Counted from the stretch's first letter, positions 12,001 to 22,947 are shown. The stretch: 64,000 bases of DNA from Hygrophila difformis (GCA_030278955.1 JAOANR010000001.1:38327708-38391707); one strand, 5' to 3'. A program made the numbers and translations. Notes: generated by a model not told the origin, from the sequence alone.

Positions 12001-12480
12001 GTCGTTAAACAATTGTGCCTGTCGCGGAACAAAATCTGGTTCAGGACACACTTTTTAGCTCCAGGATGACGTGCAGGAGGGGGCGGGAGCTCGAGGTCCA
12101 GGAGAAAGAAGACAAAAACCCATGCTTGCGGGACTTGAGGTCCCAGGAGCTTGCAAGTCTTTTGGCATGTGGGGAATTAAAAAGAACATGTCACGTGAGC
12201 ACGTTAGTTGCTTTCTCTGTTTTAATTTTTCTGTCTGTCGTGGTCGCGGTCGCGTTCCATTTCCCAGTCGCGGTCCATTGGTTAGCGACCGGGGTTTCCT
12301 CTCTCACAGTCCCTAGACATCCCTCCGTGTCGCTATACATGGTTTCTCGACACGGATTTTTGTGTCTCTAAACATCCCCAGTCCTTAAGCAATTTCCCTG
12401 TCCCTAGACTCCGTGTCGCTAAACATGGGTTAGCGACTGGGGTTTGTTTAGCGAATGGGGTCTGTTTAGCGACTGGGGTC
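12001..12480. repeat. Degenerate hairpin block 1 in repeat A
   Basis: Dense GTCGCG, GTCGCT and AGCGAC motifs in both orientations, e.g. GTGTCGCTAAACATGG followed by GTTAGCGACTGG near 12413-12439. They match the arms of the other hairpin arrays, but the pairing is less perfect here. Confidence 0.5.
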
Positions 12481-13810
12481 CCGAGATCCGGATAAAATTT
12501 ATCTATCTTTTTCTTTTCTCTCTCTCTTCATTTATTTTCTCTTTCCTTCTTCCATTTCTCTTTCATCTTCTTCCCAGTTTCCATTTCTCTTCTCTTATTT
12601 TCTTCTTCCAGTTTACTTCTTGTTTCTCGTTCTCAACAGGTTCTTCATTTCCAGTTTTCCTTCCTCCAATGCTTGTTTTGTTCTTTCCTTCTGCTTTTTT
12701 TCGTCTCTCCTGTTTTCAATTTCTGCTTGTGTTCTGAAATTGGGGATGAGGGGAAATCGAAATTGGGGTGGTGGATGGCGTTGGCGAGACCGGAGGAAGG
12801 GATGGCGGTGAGCCTAGGTTGTTGGCCGGAGCGGCGGCGGGAGCAGAGGTTGGGCGGTGCTGCGGTGGTTGTTGGTGAAGAAGGCTGTGGTGGTACGGCA
12901 GCCGGAGAAGTGGCGGAGGCGAGACAGGTGGTGGAGGGCCGCCGGCGCTTGGGGTTGAAGATGATGGTGGCAGTGGAGGGTGAAGGTGGAGGCTGGTGGC
13001 GGAGATGGTGAAGGTGCTCGGGTGGCGGCGCTGCTGTCGGAGGAGTTGGGTGAAGGTGGTGGTGGTTGTTTGGTGGTGGAAGTGGAAGATGGAGGCAGTG
13101 GCGGTGGTCGGAGGAGGGAGGTTGATGATGAAGGCGGCGGCCGGCCGGCGGTGGTGGCGGCGCCGGCGGCAGAGTATCAGGGTTAGGGTTAGGTTTAGGG
13201 TTTGGGTTGGTGGTTGTGGTGAGTGGATTGGGCTTAGGTGATATTGGGCCAAGGGTGTTGGTTTCAGTGGGCTAGTTTAATTGTTGGACTGGATTGAAAG
13301 TATTGTTGGGCTAAAGGTGGAAATGGACTGATGGACTAATTGTGGAGAATTAAGGGTTGGGCTTGGATAATTGCTGCTCCTGGGCCAAATCAAATTGAAC
13401 TGGACTCTTGGACCAAATTAATTTAAATCTCCTGCAATTAATTAACATTAGAAGTGATTAGTGGACCATTTAATTTAATTAAGGTAGAAAAATAGAAATA
13501 AAAAAATAAACATAAAAATTATAAATATCTATAGATAAAATATGAAATAATATAAGTATATTTATTTCCACTTGATTATTTAGCTTGTGTTCCGTTTAAT
13601 GGACTCGTGTTCCACCGAACAGATACTACCAAACCGTAATTATCAAACGTGGGATTTTTAATATTTTATCATGTTTTTGGATTTTTTAACACAAATTTAA
13701 TAAAATAAACAATATTTTTGTGTTTTTCAATACCAGCTTATTATTTATACAAACTTGTATAAATCTGTTAAATTCAACTGCTTTCTTATTTAAATAAGAC
13801 CGGAATGCGA
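12481..13810. other. Low-complexity and AT-rich stretch without a supported gene
   Basis: 12490-12720 is CT-rich, like a plant 5' leader. 12760-13170 is GGC/GGT-rich and opens long frames on both strands (for example a 178-codon minus frame at 12716-13252), but their composition is only Pro/Thr/His or Gly/Val runs. A short telomere-like run (AGGGTTAGGGTTAGG) lies at 13180-13210. 13440-13810 is AT-rich with nothing recognisable. Confidence 0.5.
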
Positions 13811-14146
13811 TCAAATGTCCGTATTAGACACGGAAATAGATTGAAAATAATGGTCAATTTTGGCCATTATCAGAGTACATGGGTCGGATCGTGTATGTAC
13901 TTTGTCAATTGTGAGACATGGAATACATCGTGAACACGAGCAAATTGTGGTGGCAACGCTAGTCGATAAGCGATTTCCCACTCTTTCCAGGATTGCATAT
14001 GGTCCTATGTATTTTTGTCCCGAGGGTTTTCTGTAGCCTTGCAAAAAAGAAAATGCGAGGCAATTCTACTGTCTTTGTCAGGAATGATGTCGGGTGATAC
14101 CCCATGTCGTCGTACCTCATTATCAATGTACGCTCGGGTTAAGTGA
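13811..14146 (-). pseudogene. Integrase and GPY/F remnant of element 2
   Basis: On the minus strand, 14146-14040 reads as part of a chromovirus integrase core (the segment holding RRHGV and the second catalytic Asp region), and 14040-13830 continues into the GPY/F module (YIGPYAILERV). Everything between those two parts of an integrase is deleted and the frame is broken. It lies in the same orientation as the small ORF and LTR at 17097-19765, so it is probably the far end of the same wrecked element. The 3' LTR that should follow at lower coordinates is absent: repeat A-like or unassigned DNA begins instead, so a deletion or illegitimate recombination removed it. Confidence 0.75.
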
Positions 14147-14998
14147 GTGGAGTAAAGTAAAAGAGATTAAGCAGAACCGAAAAAAATAAAACCTCCTCCG
14201 TGACCCGCGCGGTGCCCGCGCGGTATGAGGCCTCAGCGCGCGGCCACCGCGCGGTCGCATCAGTTCGAAAAAAATAGGGCTCGCACTCCGCGCGAGCCAT
14301 TTTCCCCATTTCCCATTCGAGACCACTCCACATTTTCTCTCAAATTCGCCCTCTTACTCCCAACTTCTCCCGGTGCCGGCTTCGATTTTGATTTGTAAGG
14401 TATGCACCTACTACTTTTAGTTATCAATTTCAATTTTTATGCTTTGAATGACTTGATTTGTGAAGGGATTTAGGAATTAGGGTTTATGTACAAAAATTGA
14501 GGGTTGGTTATTTTTAGGCTTGATTTGTGCTAATTAGCAAGTATGTGCGGTAATTGGTGTTATTCTTGTTGCCTTGCTTGTATTTATGCCACAATGTGTT
14601 TATGTTTTTGGCAAATTCTTGTTGGATTTAAATCTTTAGGAAGACTATGAATTTTTGATTTTTGGTTGGTATTGGGGTGTGATTATTAGCTCTTTTTTTT
14701 GATGTTTGGTGCCGTACGGAAATGATGAGTTGTTATTTGAGCGATCGTTTTGTTTTGTGGCAACTCCCATGTGTTTGTTAGTAACTTAGAATTTGGTTTA
14801 TTGCGCACATAACGTGTTCGACGAAATGCCACAAAGGGTTTGGAATTAGCTTGAGCATATCCCTTGTCTAGATTACCTTTCGGTTTGTCTTAGCGATCGA
14901 TAGGACTTGATGTTCTTATGGAATATTCACGTTGGAAGTCTATATTGTTGTCCCTTACGTATTTCTGCTTGAGTTTTGTGTGGAATTTAATCTTATAA
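14147..14998 (+). other. Upstream region of the transposon-protein ORF: GC-rich promoter and possible intron
   Basis: 14200-14300 is rich in CGCGCGG, as are the upstream parts of most chromovirus LTRs here. A donor-like site (GTATGC after TTGTAAG, about 14400) and an acceptor-like TTGTCCCTTAG ending at 15018 could bracket a leader intron of about 620 bp. No coding exon is recognisable before 15000. Confidence 0.35.
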
Positions 14999-16285
14999 TT
15001 GGTATTGTTGTCCCTTAGGAGACGGGTTGCTCAGCGCGATGAGGCTGGCCCTAGCACTGCCGCTCCGGTGATGCCTGATTCTGATGAGAGCGAGTCCGAG
15101 GAGGACGAGGAGCAGCGGGGCCCGAGACTCAGGGGTCTCCCTGAGGAGGTGCGTCCTCACCGGCATGACAGGTTTTGTTTTAGGACGAGGGCCGCCCAGG
15201 ACTTTTATTCTGACGAGCTACGTCGAAACAGGGCTTATGTCCCCGAGAGAGGCATATATCCTGATCACCTGGGCGATGACAGGGTAAGTGCGGTCTTGGA
15301 GTATTTGCAGTGGACTGGACTTGCACGTCATCCCGAGGGCGTTGCCTCCGGCTATCTGGCTATGGAGGTTATCGCCAACATTGGCGGTCTTGGGGAGGGT
15401 AACGACCTATCTCGGGTATGGGTTCATGGTCACTATGTCGACTTCAGTGCTCGGCGATCAATGTCTATTTCGGTTTGCCTGACGATGTCGGATTCCGCCC
15501 ACAACCTGAGGGCCGTGTTCTTGCTCCTGCGTGGGATGTTTTATGGACCGTGGTAGCTCCTCAGCTCGAGCACGATCATGAGCTGCGTTTGACGACGATG
15601 GACTCCCCTTGGCGAGAGCTCACCCAGATATGGTTAGGGCGTGTCCGACCGATTACCCGGAGCCATATCGTCCTGGATCACGTCTATGAGACCATTTGCT
15701 TTATCGCGCGAGGCGGTAGGGTGAATGTGGGAGCTTGTATTGAGGACAACTTGAGGGGTATGCGGAGAGGGCGAGGGAGTAGGGTGATTACCCATATTCA
15801 CCTCATTTGTGGCTTGTGCGCGGCGCAGGGGATCCGCACGACACCGGAGATAGATCCGTACGATTTAGTAGCGGGTAGTTGCTACCGTATCCCGACTTAC
15901 GCTGCCCGGCGTAGCGCCTTACGTCGTGGAGTTCCTCGGGCTGTACTTCGCCCGCAGCCTGATGATGGCGGCTTGATTTTAGTTGTACCTCCGGAGCAGC
16001 CACCCCTTCCTCCAGTAGTTCCACCTCCTGCAGTGGCGCCTCAGGGCCAGGAGATGACTCAGATGCTGCAGATGATGCAGGAGATGCGGGTCGGTATGGA
16101 TGTCGGGTTTGCAGCTGGGCAGGCTCGTTATGACGCCCTAGACGCTATTGGACTTCTACCAGGCCCGTATGGACTCGTTTGCTACGAGGCAGGCTCAGCA
16201 GCAAGCCACTATGTCCGACATGTATGCCTATATACGGCAGATGGATGACTACATGCGTCGGCAGTTCCCGCCTCCCGATCAGTGA
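14999..16285 (+). pseudogene. Putative plant transposon protein (PF20167-like), two frameshifts
   Basis: The reading begins in one frame (about 15019, possibly after a splice acceptor at 15018), shifts near 15460 and shifts back near 16148, ending at TGA 16283-16285. Both breaks lie in G-runs: one G appears missing at CGG-CGATC near 15453 and one extra at ATTGGAC near 16149. The N-terminal part is acidic, followed by a globular region with RFCFRTRAAQDFY, a VDFSAR element and an INVYFGLPDD element. These resemble, from memory, the 'putative plant transposon protein' domain found in many plant retroelement ORFs. The C-terminal part is Pro-rich, then Met/Gln-rich and helical, ending RRQFPPPDQ. 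It lies antisense within element 2, where gag/pro/RT should be. Its biochemical role is unknown in the family. Confidence 0.6.
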
Positions 16286-17096
16286 TTTTTCGTATTCGCA
16301 TTTTCATTTAGGTTTCGTAGAAGACATATTTTGTTTAGTTGTCTCCTTACGAGGATGTTTCTGCTGATTGGGATTCATAGTTTATGTTTCCATTGTGTTA
16401 TTGCCTAGTTACTTAATTGACTTCGTTAGTTGTTTGTCGCTGTTGAGATATTTTGGTTTCAATGTTACCTCCTTATCGCATTTATATGTGTGTGGGTTGC
16501 CCAACAATACTTGTATCATTGTGTGTCTGAGCTGCTTCAAGGTAATTAGGTATAATAATGTGATAAGGTGTAAAGGATAAATTAAATAGATATATATTTA
16601 TAAATGCCCGAAAGGAAATTTTTATTAAATAAAGAATGGTATTAACAGGTATCAATCCATTAGGATCTGTTAGTAGAGGTTGTTGGAACTTAGTGTACCG
16701 TTTGTTGTCGTTGGGGGTGGTTTACTACTTCTCGTTTCGTTTTTTTTTTTTTTTTTTGAACAGTAACCTGTTCGTTATTTTTTTTGTTTTTAGGGTTTAG
16801 GGTTTAGGGTTGGATGTACCCTTATTTGTTTATCTATAATAAGGTTATATATATTTGTGTTGTTTGTTTATTATTACCTTGTTCCTTTATTTGATTGAGC
16901 CTCGACAAGGTAAATCAAGGATGGTAATTATAATAAAATGTAAGGAATAGTATATTTGTATATAAAACAAATGCTCGTAATTTATTACTTAATAGAAAAA
17001 CATTATTTATTGCAAGCTGTGGGGATCGCAAAACTAGGAATAGTTCAGGAAATAGGAACGGTAATAATAGCGGTAGTGTAGCATAGACCCCTACGT
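16286..17096 (-). other. Pre-gag leader of element 2
   Basis: From about 16628 upward this matches the leader of G at 54190-54420 and 57108-57300, including the phrase near AATGGTATTAACAGGT, an oligo-T run (16740-16757) and the (TTTAGGG)3 stretch (16785-16812). 16286-16627 is AT-rich and partly resembles the leader around 16880-17000, suggesting a duplicated leader segment. No gene seen. Confidence 0.5.
16785..16812 (+). repeat. Short telomere-type repeat (TTTAGGG)3
   Basis: Three perfect plant telomere units within the pre-gag leader of element 2; a degenerate counterpart is at 54368-54390 in G. Too short to imply a former chromosome end. Confidence 0.85.
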
Positions 17097-17587
17097 CTAG
17101 TGATCGTAGGTGTCCGGATCCTCCATGGAATCGTCCTCATCACTTGATTCCTCAATAGTACCCATGCCAAGAGGGCCATGAAACACTGGGCTTGCTGGCC
17201 AATTAGGCCCAGCAGCCAGAGCAGGATCAGCGGCGGCAATAGGAAGGGGAGCGGCGACAGGGGTAGCGGCAGGATTAGCTCCCGGGCTAGGTGGGGCATG
17301 CAGGAACAAGGTATCGGTCAGATTGATCAGTTCATTTTCCAGATTCCCTATTTGTATCTCTATGTCATGGTCTGGAGTTCGGCCTCTTGGGCTTGAAGTT
17401 CGTCGACATGGACCTTGAGTTGGGTTAGATCAGGTTGATCTGCTTCCCTCAGGTTAGCTAGGTGGGCCAGGTTAGCCTCCATTTGTTCTACATGCAGTTT
17501 GAAATTGTTTACATTTTGTTGGGTTTCGAGGTGTGCCTCGATCAATCTCATCATAAGGTTGATCATGTTCGCGTTTTGTCCGGCCAT
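17097..17587 (-). pseudogene. Small coiled-coil/acidic leader ORF of element 2, one frameshift
   Basis: ATG at 17587 on the minus strand opens 75 codons of helical, Gln/Leu-rich sequence (start MAGQNANM) to a stop near 17360. In another frame the coiled coil continues without a break (IGNLENELINL) into an Ala/Pro-rich linker and an acidic end EESSDEDDSMEDPDTYDH with TAG at 17097. One small indel near 17365 therefore separates two halves of one gene. Position (between primer site and gag) and architecture match 883-1344 in R1 and the split copy in G. Confidence 0.65.
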
Positions 17588-18008
17588 CTAATGTCAATAA
17601 GGGAAGTCAGAGTTAGAACATGTTTCAAGCAATGTTAAGATATGCTGGAATTTAAATCTACATGAATATGCATATGCAATCCCCCCGATAAAAATTTATT
17701 TAATGTGTTTTTAATTTAAATTTAACCATGGATTAAAAAAAAAGTTGGGCCTCTATATTGGACCAAAATTTAATAATTTGGGTTAAGGCATCAAACTAGG
17801 GTATTTGGGCCAAAATGATTGGGCTCATCATTAAAAAAAATTTGGGTCAAGGTAATTAATCTTTTAGGCTCAAAATATTATACTAAATAGATAGAAAATT
17901 TTGGGTTAAGAAAATAATTATACTAGTAGTCTAAAAATAAATTTAAAAATAATACTTAGTTTAAAATAATGGTTTAAAAGTAATAATAGTAGTTCTAAAA
18001 TATTCCGG
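17588..18008 (-). other. Leader between primer site and small ORF, element 2
   Basis: AT-rich leader with several TTGGGCC/GGGCCAAA phrases. It is similar to 60470-60887 (G) and 63635-64000 (F). No coding sequence. Confidence 0.6.
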
Positions 18009-18020
18009 GCTATGATACCA
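18009..18020 (-). promoter_or_regulatory. Element 2 primer-binding site, one mismatch
   Basis: The minus strand reads TGGTATCATAGC directly beside the LTR end, one base different from the consensus Met-tRNA site. Confidence 0.85.
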
Positions 18021-18383
18021 ACTTGTAACACCCCGGATTTGATAACCCAAGCCGGGATGTCACCGCCACACCTCCCTAGCAAGACACGGATTCTCCGAGC
18101 TTGCTAAAGAGATGCAAGGCTATATGTATTGCAAAGAGATTTAAAAACAAGTCCGGAATTTAATTAAAAATAATAATAAGTATCATCCACACATATAGTA
18201 GTAATAATAATATGTCGGAGCGGAAATAAATAAAATGGGCCGACAGGGCCAAAAACGGGTTTTACATGCCCGTTATGCAGTATCATAAAAACGGCAAACT
18301 TAATGTTTAAATATTCCATCCCCCAATGCACATGCTATGCATGACCTCCGTACTCTGAAAGAAAAAGGAAACAACAATTTTAT

Positions 18384-18398
18384 CAGTATAAAATACTG
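18384..18398 (-). promoter_or_regulatory. LTR stem-loop, element 2
   Basis: Stem CAGTAT/ATACTG with a 3-base loop. Compared with R1 (CAGTAC/GTACTG) the sixth base pair has changed on both sides, keeping the pairing. Confidence 0.55.
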
Positions 18399-18670
18399 AG
18401 TAAGTCGATCCTAACATAGCAATAAAGGGGTTTAATTAAACAATTAAATTTTCTCCTAGGCATGCATATTCCATTTACCAATTTAAAAAAATAATTAATT
18501 TAGTCGTATACTTGAACATGCATTAAATTCATAAATAATAATTTAACATGTTATAAAATTTAAGACATAAATTTAAATGCAAAATTTAAACACAAGAACA
18601 AATAAATAAATACATAAAAAGTATTAAATCTTTTAATTTTCCCGTTACGTCCCGTTTCTCAATATTTAGT

Positions 18671-18773
18671 GTAGCCGGTCATCCGGCGGCCGCAGCCGTT
18701 TCGTATTTCCAAGTATCTCACGATTGCATCGCAATCTCATCATGTATAGCCGGTCATCCGGCGGCCGCAGCCG
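18671..18773 (-). repeat. LTR minisatellite, two copies of a 28-bp GC-rich unit
   Basis: TAGCCGGTCATCCGGCGGCC plus GCAGCCGT occurs at about 18671-18698 and 18746-18773, in the variable LTR slot. Confidence 0.8.
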
Positions 18774-19765
18774 TATCTGCCATACACCAAACACTCCGTA
18801 GCCTCGAGAAACCCATACGGATAATCCCGAGGGTGTAGGCCATGTATCTCCCGCCGATTAGCGTAATATCTCATCTAATTTCTCTCGTCCATTATAGGCC
18901 CGAAAAGAAAGGCAAGAGGGGCACCCTGCAGAGCACTCACCCTCCGCCAAGTATCTCATATGTTTCAATTTAGTGTAACGGGATTTTTCAAAAGTGTAGA
19001 AGTATCGTATTTCAAGGTTTCGACCGTTTGTTTCGAAATTTCAAAATCTCTTCGATTTAAAATCATTTGGCGTCACAGTTTACGCCTTTTTAATTTAAAA
19101 CCTATGAACGACTTACCCAAGTCTGGAGTACTAGAGACCTTGTGTTCCACGCCTCCTCCGTCGGTTTTCGTCGCCGGAAAGTGATCGGAAAGTTCGAAGT
19201 CGGTGATTTCAGGTGTTGGAAGAACTTGGGAGATTTGGGAGAGACAATGGGGCTGCTAGGGTTTGGGATTTCGAAAATAATGAGTCCCAAGACCCCTAGA
19301 GCCGACCATATACACCTTCCTTCGCTCGGGATTGAGTTTCCAAAGTCGGGGGTCGAAATATGGCAAGAAATCGCCGAAAACGCGTGAATGGCCGGATGCT
19401 GTGGTGCCACGCGGTGGTGGCGCGCTGGTAGGCCAAACACCGCACGGCCAGCGCGCGGCCTCCGCTTGGACCTCGTTCCGGGCGGGTCCGTGCGATCCGA
19501 TTCGTCAGGTCTTTTCTTCCTCTCTTTCGGGTTTCTATCCTTCCGTGTTTTCGGCTCGACTTTCCGGGATCTTTTCGGATTATGATTCCTACCCTAATTT
19601 TTATTCCGACTTAAATTGATTTCATGTTTGAAATCTTATGTCCGTCGGTCTTGGGTTTTCTTTCGTCTTCCGTGCATTTTCGATTTTACGGGTTCTCGGA
19701 AACAAGACCTCTTTTCTCCTCGGATTAAATTCTTATTTTATATCCAAAAATTAACGGGTATTACA

Positions 19766-20096
19766 GTTATGGGGACATAACTGTAATCTTAAGGAGAGGA
19801 GGATGTAACAACCCGAATATTTTGTATCCCCAATCAAGAAATAAACAAATTCAAATTGTTTTGAACTATGTAATGACTTGATCCCTTCACGGGTACGTAG
19901 GCAATTTGGAAATTTCAATTCTGGTTTCAGTCAAATGATATAATAAAATAATACAAACAATATCAACAACAACAACACATAATGATACAATCACGCAATC
20001 AAACAATAGCACAAAATAGAAAGGACCTTAGTTCCAAGCTCGCGAGAAGCTAACACCCAACTTCGGGGACGAAGTTGATTCTTAAGGGGCGTAGAC
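19766..20096 (+). other. K internal 3' end: pol stop, purine tracts and hairpin
   Basis: GTTATGGGGACATAA matches the last codons of the R1 and G polyproteins. It is followed by AAGGAGAGGAGGA and the LTR-start look-alike TGTAACAACCCG (19804), then a perfect CAACTTCG/CGAAGTTG hairpin (20058-20077) and AAGGGGCGTAGAC abutting the LTR at 20097. All of K upstream of this is lost or displaced by element 2. Confidence 0.8.
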
Positions 20097-21920
20097 TGTA
20101 ATACCCGAGATTTTTATCGACGTCCAAAGGAATAATATTTATTTCTTAATCCGATCAAGGCCGAAATATTTCCGAGAAGAAGAAAATAATTCATTATTGC
20201 TCGGAAATGAATTACTGATAAATTCAAAATGGAATAAAAGAGGGAAAGGAAGCCCGAAGATATTCCATGGATTAATTCCAAAAGAATTGGAATTAAATTC
20301 AAGAAGGAAAAGAATTTTAATTCCAAGAACCCGCGAAGTCGGAAATAATTTAGATAAATTATTACACGGGAGTCGAAAGACGACGAATTCAAGCCGACGA
20401 ATTCAAACTCGACGGATTTAAGATTTCGAATATGAAATTCATTTGAGTCGAAATCAATTTAAGAAAGGAATCGTAACCCGAGAACGACCCAAAAAGTCGA
20501 TCCCAAAAACGTAGAAGGACAGATGTTCGAAAGAGAGGAGAAAAGGCCCGACGGATCGCACGACCCGGCCCAGGCCGGATCCGCGCGGTCGACGCGCGGG
20601 GTTTGCCCTAAGACCGCGCCATCCCCGCGCCAGTGCAGTCAGCGATTTCTTGCCAAAATTTCGACCTGCGATTAAGGTAGGTCAATCTCAGACGAGGGGA
20701 AAGCTTTTAGGACGGGATTGGATGATCCCCAGCCCCCATTCTCAGCCTCTCAACCCTATTCTTCATTCCAAACCCTCCCAAAACCAAAAACACGAAACTC
20801 CGACTTTCCGATCACTTTCCGGCGACGAAAATCGACGGAGGAGGTGCGGAGAACAAGATCTTCAGTGTTCTAGATTGTGGTAAGTCGTTCATAGGTTTTT
20901 GTTTAAGTTTTCGAGTCCGAAAATCCGATCTAACCCTAGATTTTTACTTTCGATTTCGTTTCAGGGCCAACGGAAAGGAGACAGAGTAATTGGGACGTAT
21001 TCGTAGCAAGCGTGGGCGCCCCGATCGATCCAGAGACAACCTAGACATCACCCACTATAAGTTAACGCTTACTTGGTTTTGGGTGATTTAAAATGCAACC
21101 GATCATAGGGGTTTAATAACTCTAAAATCTGTCAACACGAAACACCCACGGTGCAGCGATTTGGTGTGAATTTTTCAAACCTTTAAAACTGTTCAAACAG
21201 AAAAACTTAACACACGAAAAATGTTCCTAAGACATTGATCTAATTCTTGAAAGGTTTTCATAATTTTTCATCGTGTTTTGATATCCGAAAATAGTCCCAA
21301 ACAAACCTGCCCTTGCAACCGATCTTGAAACGGTGACAGTTTTTAGATCGGACCAAAACCCCTAATTCGAGAGTTCAAACCGAAAAACTCAAAACTAGAA
21401 TTTTCATCCTAAGACCTTAAGCTATGTTGTGTAAAAATTTCAGAGATTTTCATCGAGTTTTACTACCCCAAATAGCGTAGGACATAATCTGTGCATTTAT
21501 GAAATTTTTGAAAACTGACAGTTCACTTGTTTGAATTTGATGAGCATGTTTCTATGATTTCTATTCCGAACTAATCTTTATGATGTAAATAAAAGTTGTA
21601 TATAATCATGTCTAGTATGTGTCCACAAAATTTAGGAATTTTTGGAGTCCATTTGATGTGTCAAAAAGTCGAGTTTTGAAACTGTGTCAAATCTGAAACC
21701 TGACAGCATACTACTTATGTGAAAAACTTGATTTTTGACTTGTTTTCTTAACCCGGATCGAAAAAATTAAAACACGAAACTTGTTCGTCTCTGTGTTTTC
21801 AATTTATTGGTGAAATTTCAGAATTTTTAGTCTTAAAATGAATTTTGAAATAATTATGGAGTAAAACAGCGACTAGTGAAAAATTATATTTGAGAGACTT
21901 GTGAAATTCGCGAAATGTGT

Positions 21921-22110
21921 CCTTACCTTGCGGGTTCGATTCCCCAAAGTGTCTGTGTCCCTGCGGGTTCAATTCTCCAGGATGTCTATCTTACCTTGCG
22001 GGTTCAATTCCCCAGGGTGTATGTGTTCCTGCGGGTTCAATTGGGTGTATGTGTTCCTGCAGGTTCAATTCCCCAGGTTAAATTCTTGCGGGTTCGATTC
22101 CCCAAGAACA
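21921..22110 (+). repeat. Array of tRNA T-loop-like motifs, six copies
   Basis: CGGGTTCGATTCCCC or close variants at about 21931, 21964, 21999, 22032, 22060 and 22089, spaced 28-35 bp with variable linkers. The core GGTTCRATTCC matches the tRNA B box/T-loop consensus; no tRNA body is present. Confidence 0.8.
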
Positions 22111-22947
22111 AATTACACTAGATCATATTGGACAATAGTGAAAGAGTGAAATCCTGAAATACCATATCCTGAAGTAACGAGAAAGTTAAAAGACTTGAAT
22201 ATTTTCTTTGTTTAGATTATGCCTTTAAATTATGACTTAAAAAACGTTCCTAAGACATTGATATAGTTCTTGAAAATTTTTCATAATTTTTCATCATGTT
22301 TTAATATCCGAAAACAGTCTCAAACGAACCTGCCCTAGCAGCCGATCTTGAAACGGTGACAGTTTTGAAATCGGACCAAAACCCCTATTTCGAGAGTTCA
22401 AACCGAAAAACTCAAAACTAGAATTTTGATCCTAAGACCTTAAGCTATGTTATGTAAAAATTTCAGATATTTTCATTGATTTTTAATACCCCAAATCGCA
22501 TCGGACATAATCTGTGCATTTATGAAATTTTCGAAAACTGACAGTGCACTTATTCCAACTTGATGAGCATGTTTCTATGATTTCTATTCCGAACTAATCT
22601 TTGTGATGTAAATAAAAGTCGTAGATAATCATGTCTAGTATGTCTCCACAAAATTTCGAAATTTTTGGAGTCCATTTGGTGTGTCAAAAAGTCGAGTTTT
22701 GAAATTGTGTCAAATCTGAAACCTGACAGCATACTACTTATGTTAAAAACTTGATTTTTGACTCGTTTTCTTAATCCGGATCAAAAAACATAAAACACGA
22801 AACTTGTTCGTCTCTGTGCTTTCGAGTTACTGGTGAAATTTCAGAATTTTCGGACTTAAAACGAATTCTTAAATAATTATGGAGTAAAACAGCGACTAGT
22901 GAAAAGTTATATTTGAGAGACTTGTGAAATTCGCGAAATGTGTCATT

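Larger units (their letters stand above)
9000..13560 (-). repeat. Repeat A: long hairpin-bearing repeat, minus orientation
   Basis: The reverse complement of 9000 to about 10860 matches copies B (24260-26160) and C (about 28900-30840) closely. The minus-strand reading ends at R1's insertion point, so the rest lies before the window. It holds two hairpin arrays (10866-11250, 12001-12480) and a TATA-like box on the minus strand (11946-11962). The type is not certain: length, lack of ORFs and an embedded promoter suggest a long LTR of a Tat/Athila-like or other large retroelement, but no primer site or LTR ends could be fixed. The upper limit near 13560 is approximate. Confidence 0.6.
13811..19765 (-). 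mobile_element. Element 2: decayed minus-strand chromovirus
   Basis: 5' LTR (18024-19765), primer site (18009-18020), small leader ORF (17097-17587), pre-gag leader (16629-17096) and a pol scrap (13811-14146) are in consistent minus orientation. Gag, protease, RT and the 3' LTR are missing. A plus-strand transposon-protein ORF occupies 14147-16628. GTTAT at 19766-19770, just outside the LTR, would be one target-duplication copy; its partner is lost. The element landed in the last codons of K's pol gene. Confidence 0.7.
18024..19765 (-). repeat. Element 2 5' LTR, 1742 bp
   Basis: The minus strand runs from TGTAATACCCGTT (19765) to CCGGGGTGTTACA (18024), followed by the primer site. Shares a GC-rich CGCGCGG core (about 19400-19465), a donor-like GTAAGT (about 19120), a minisatellite (18671-18773), the stem-loop (18384-18398) and an acceptor-like CAG (18354-18356) with the other LTRs. 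It is shorter than the 2.5-2.7 kb relatives because part of the middle is missing. Confidence 0.88.

Noticed and set aside
12716..13252. 178-codon minus-strand ORF
   Set aside because: Composition is Pro/Thr/Ser/His runs from GGT/GGC-rich repeats on the other strand; no domain and no conserved partner.
16785..16812. Interstitial telomere remnant from chromosome fusion
   Set aside because: Only three units, located at a conserved place in a retroelement leader, with a degenerate counterpart in G.
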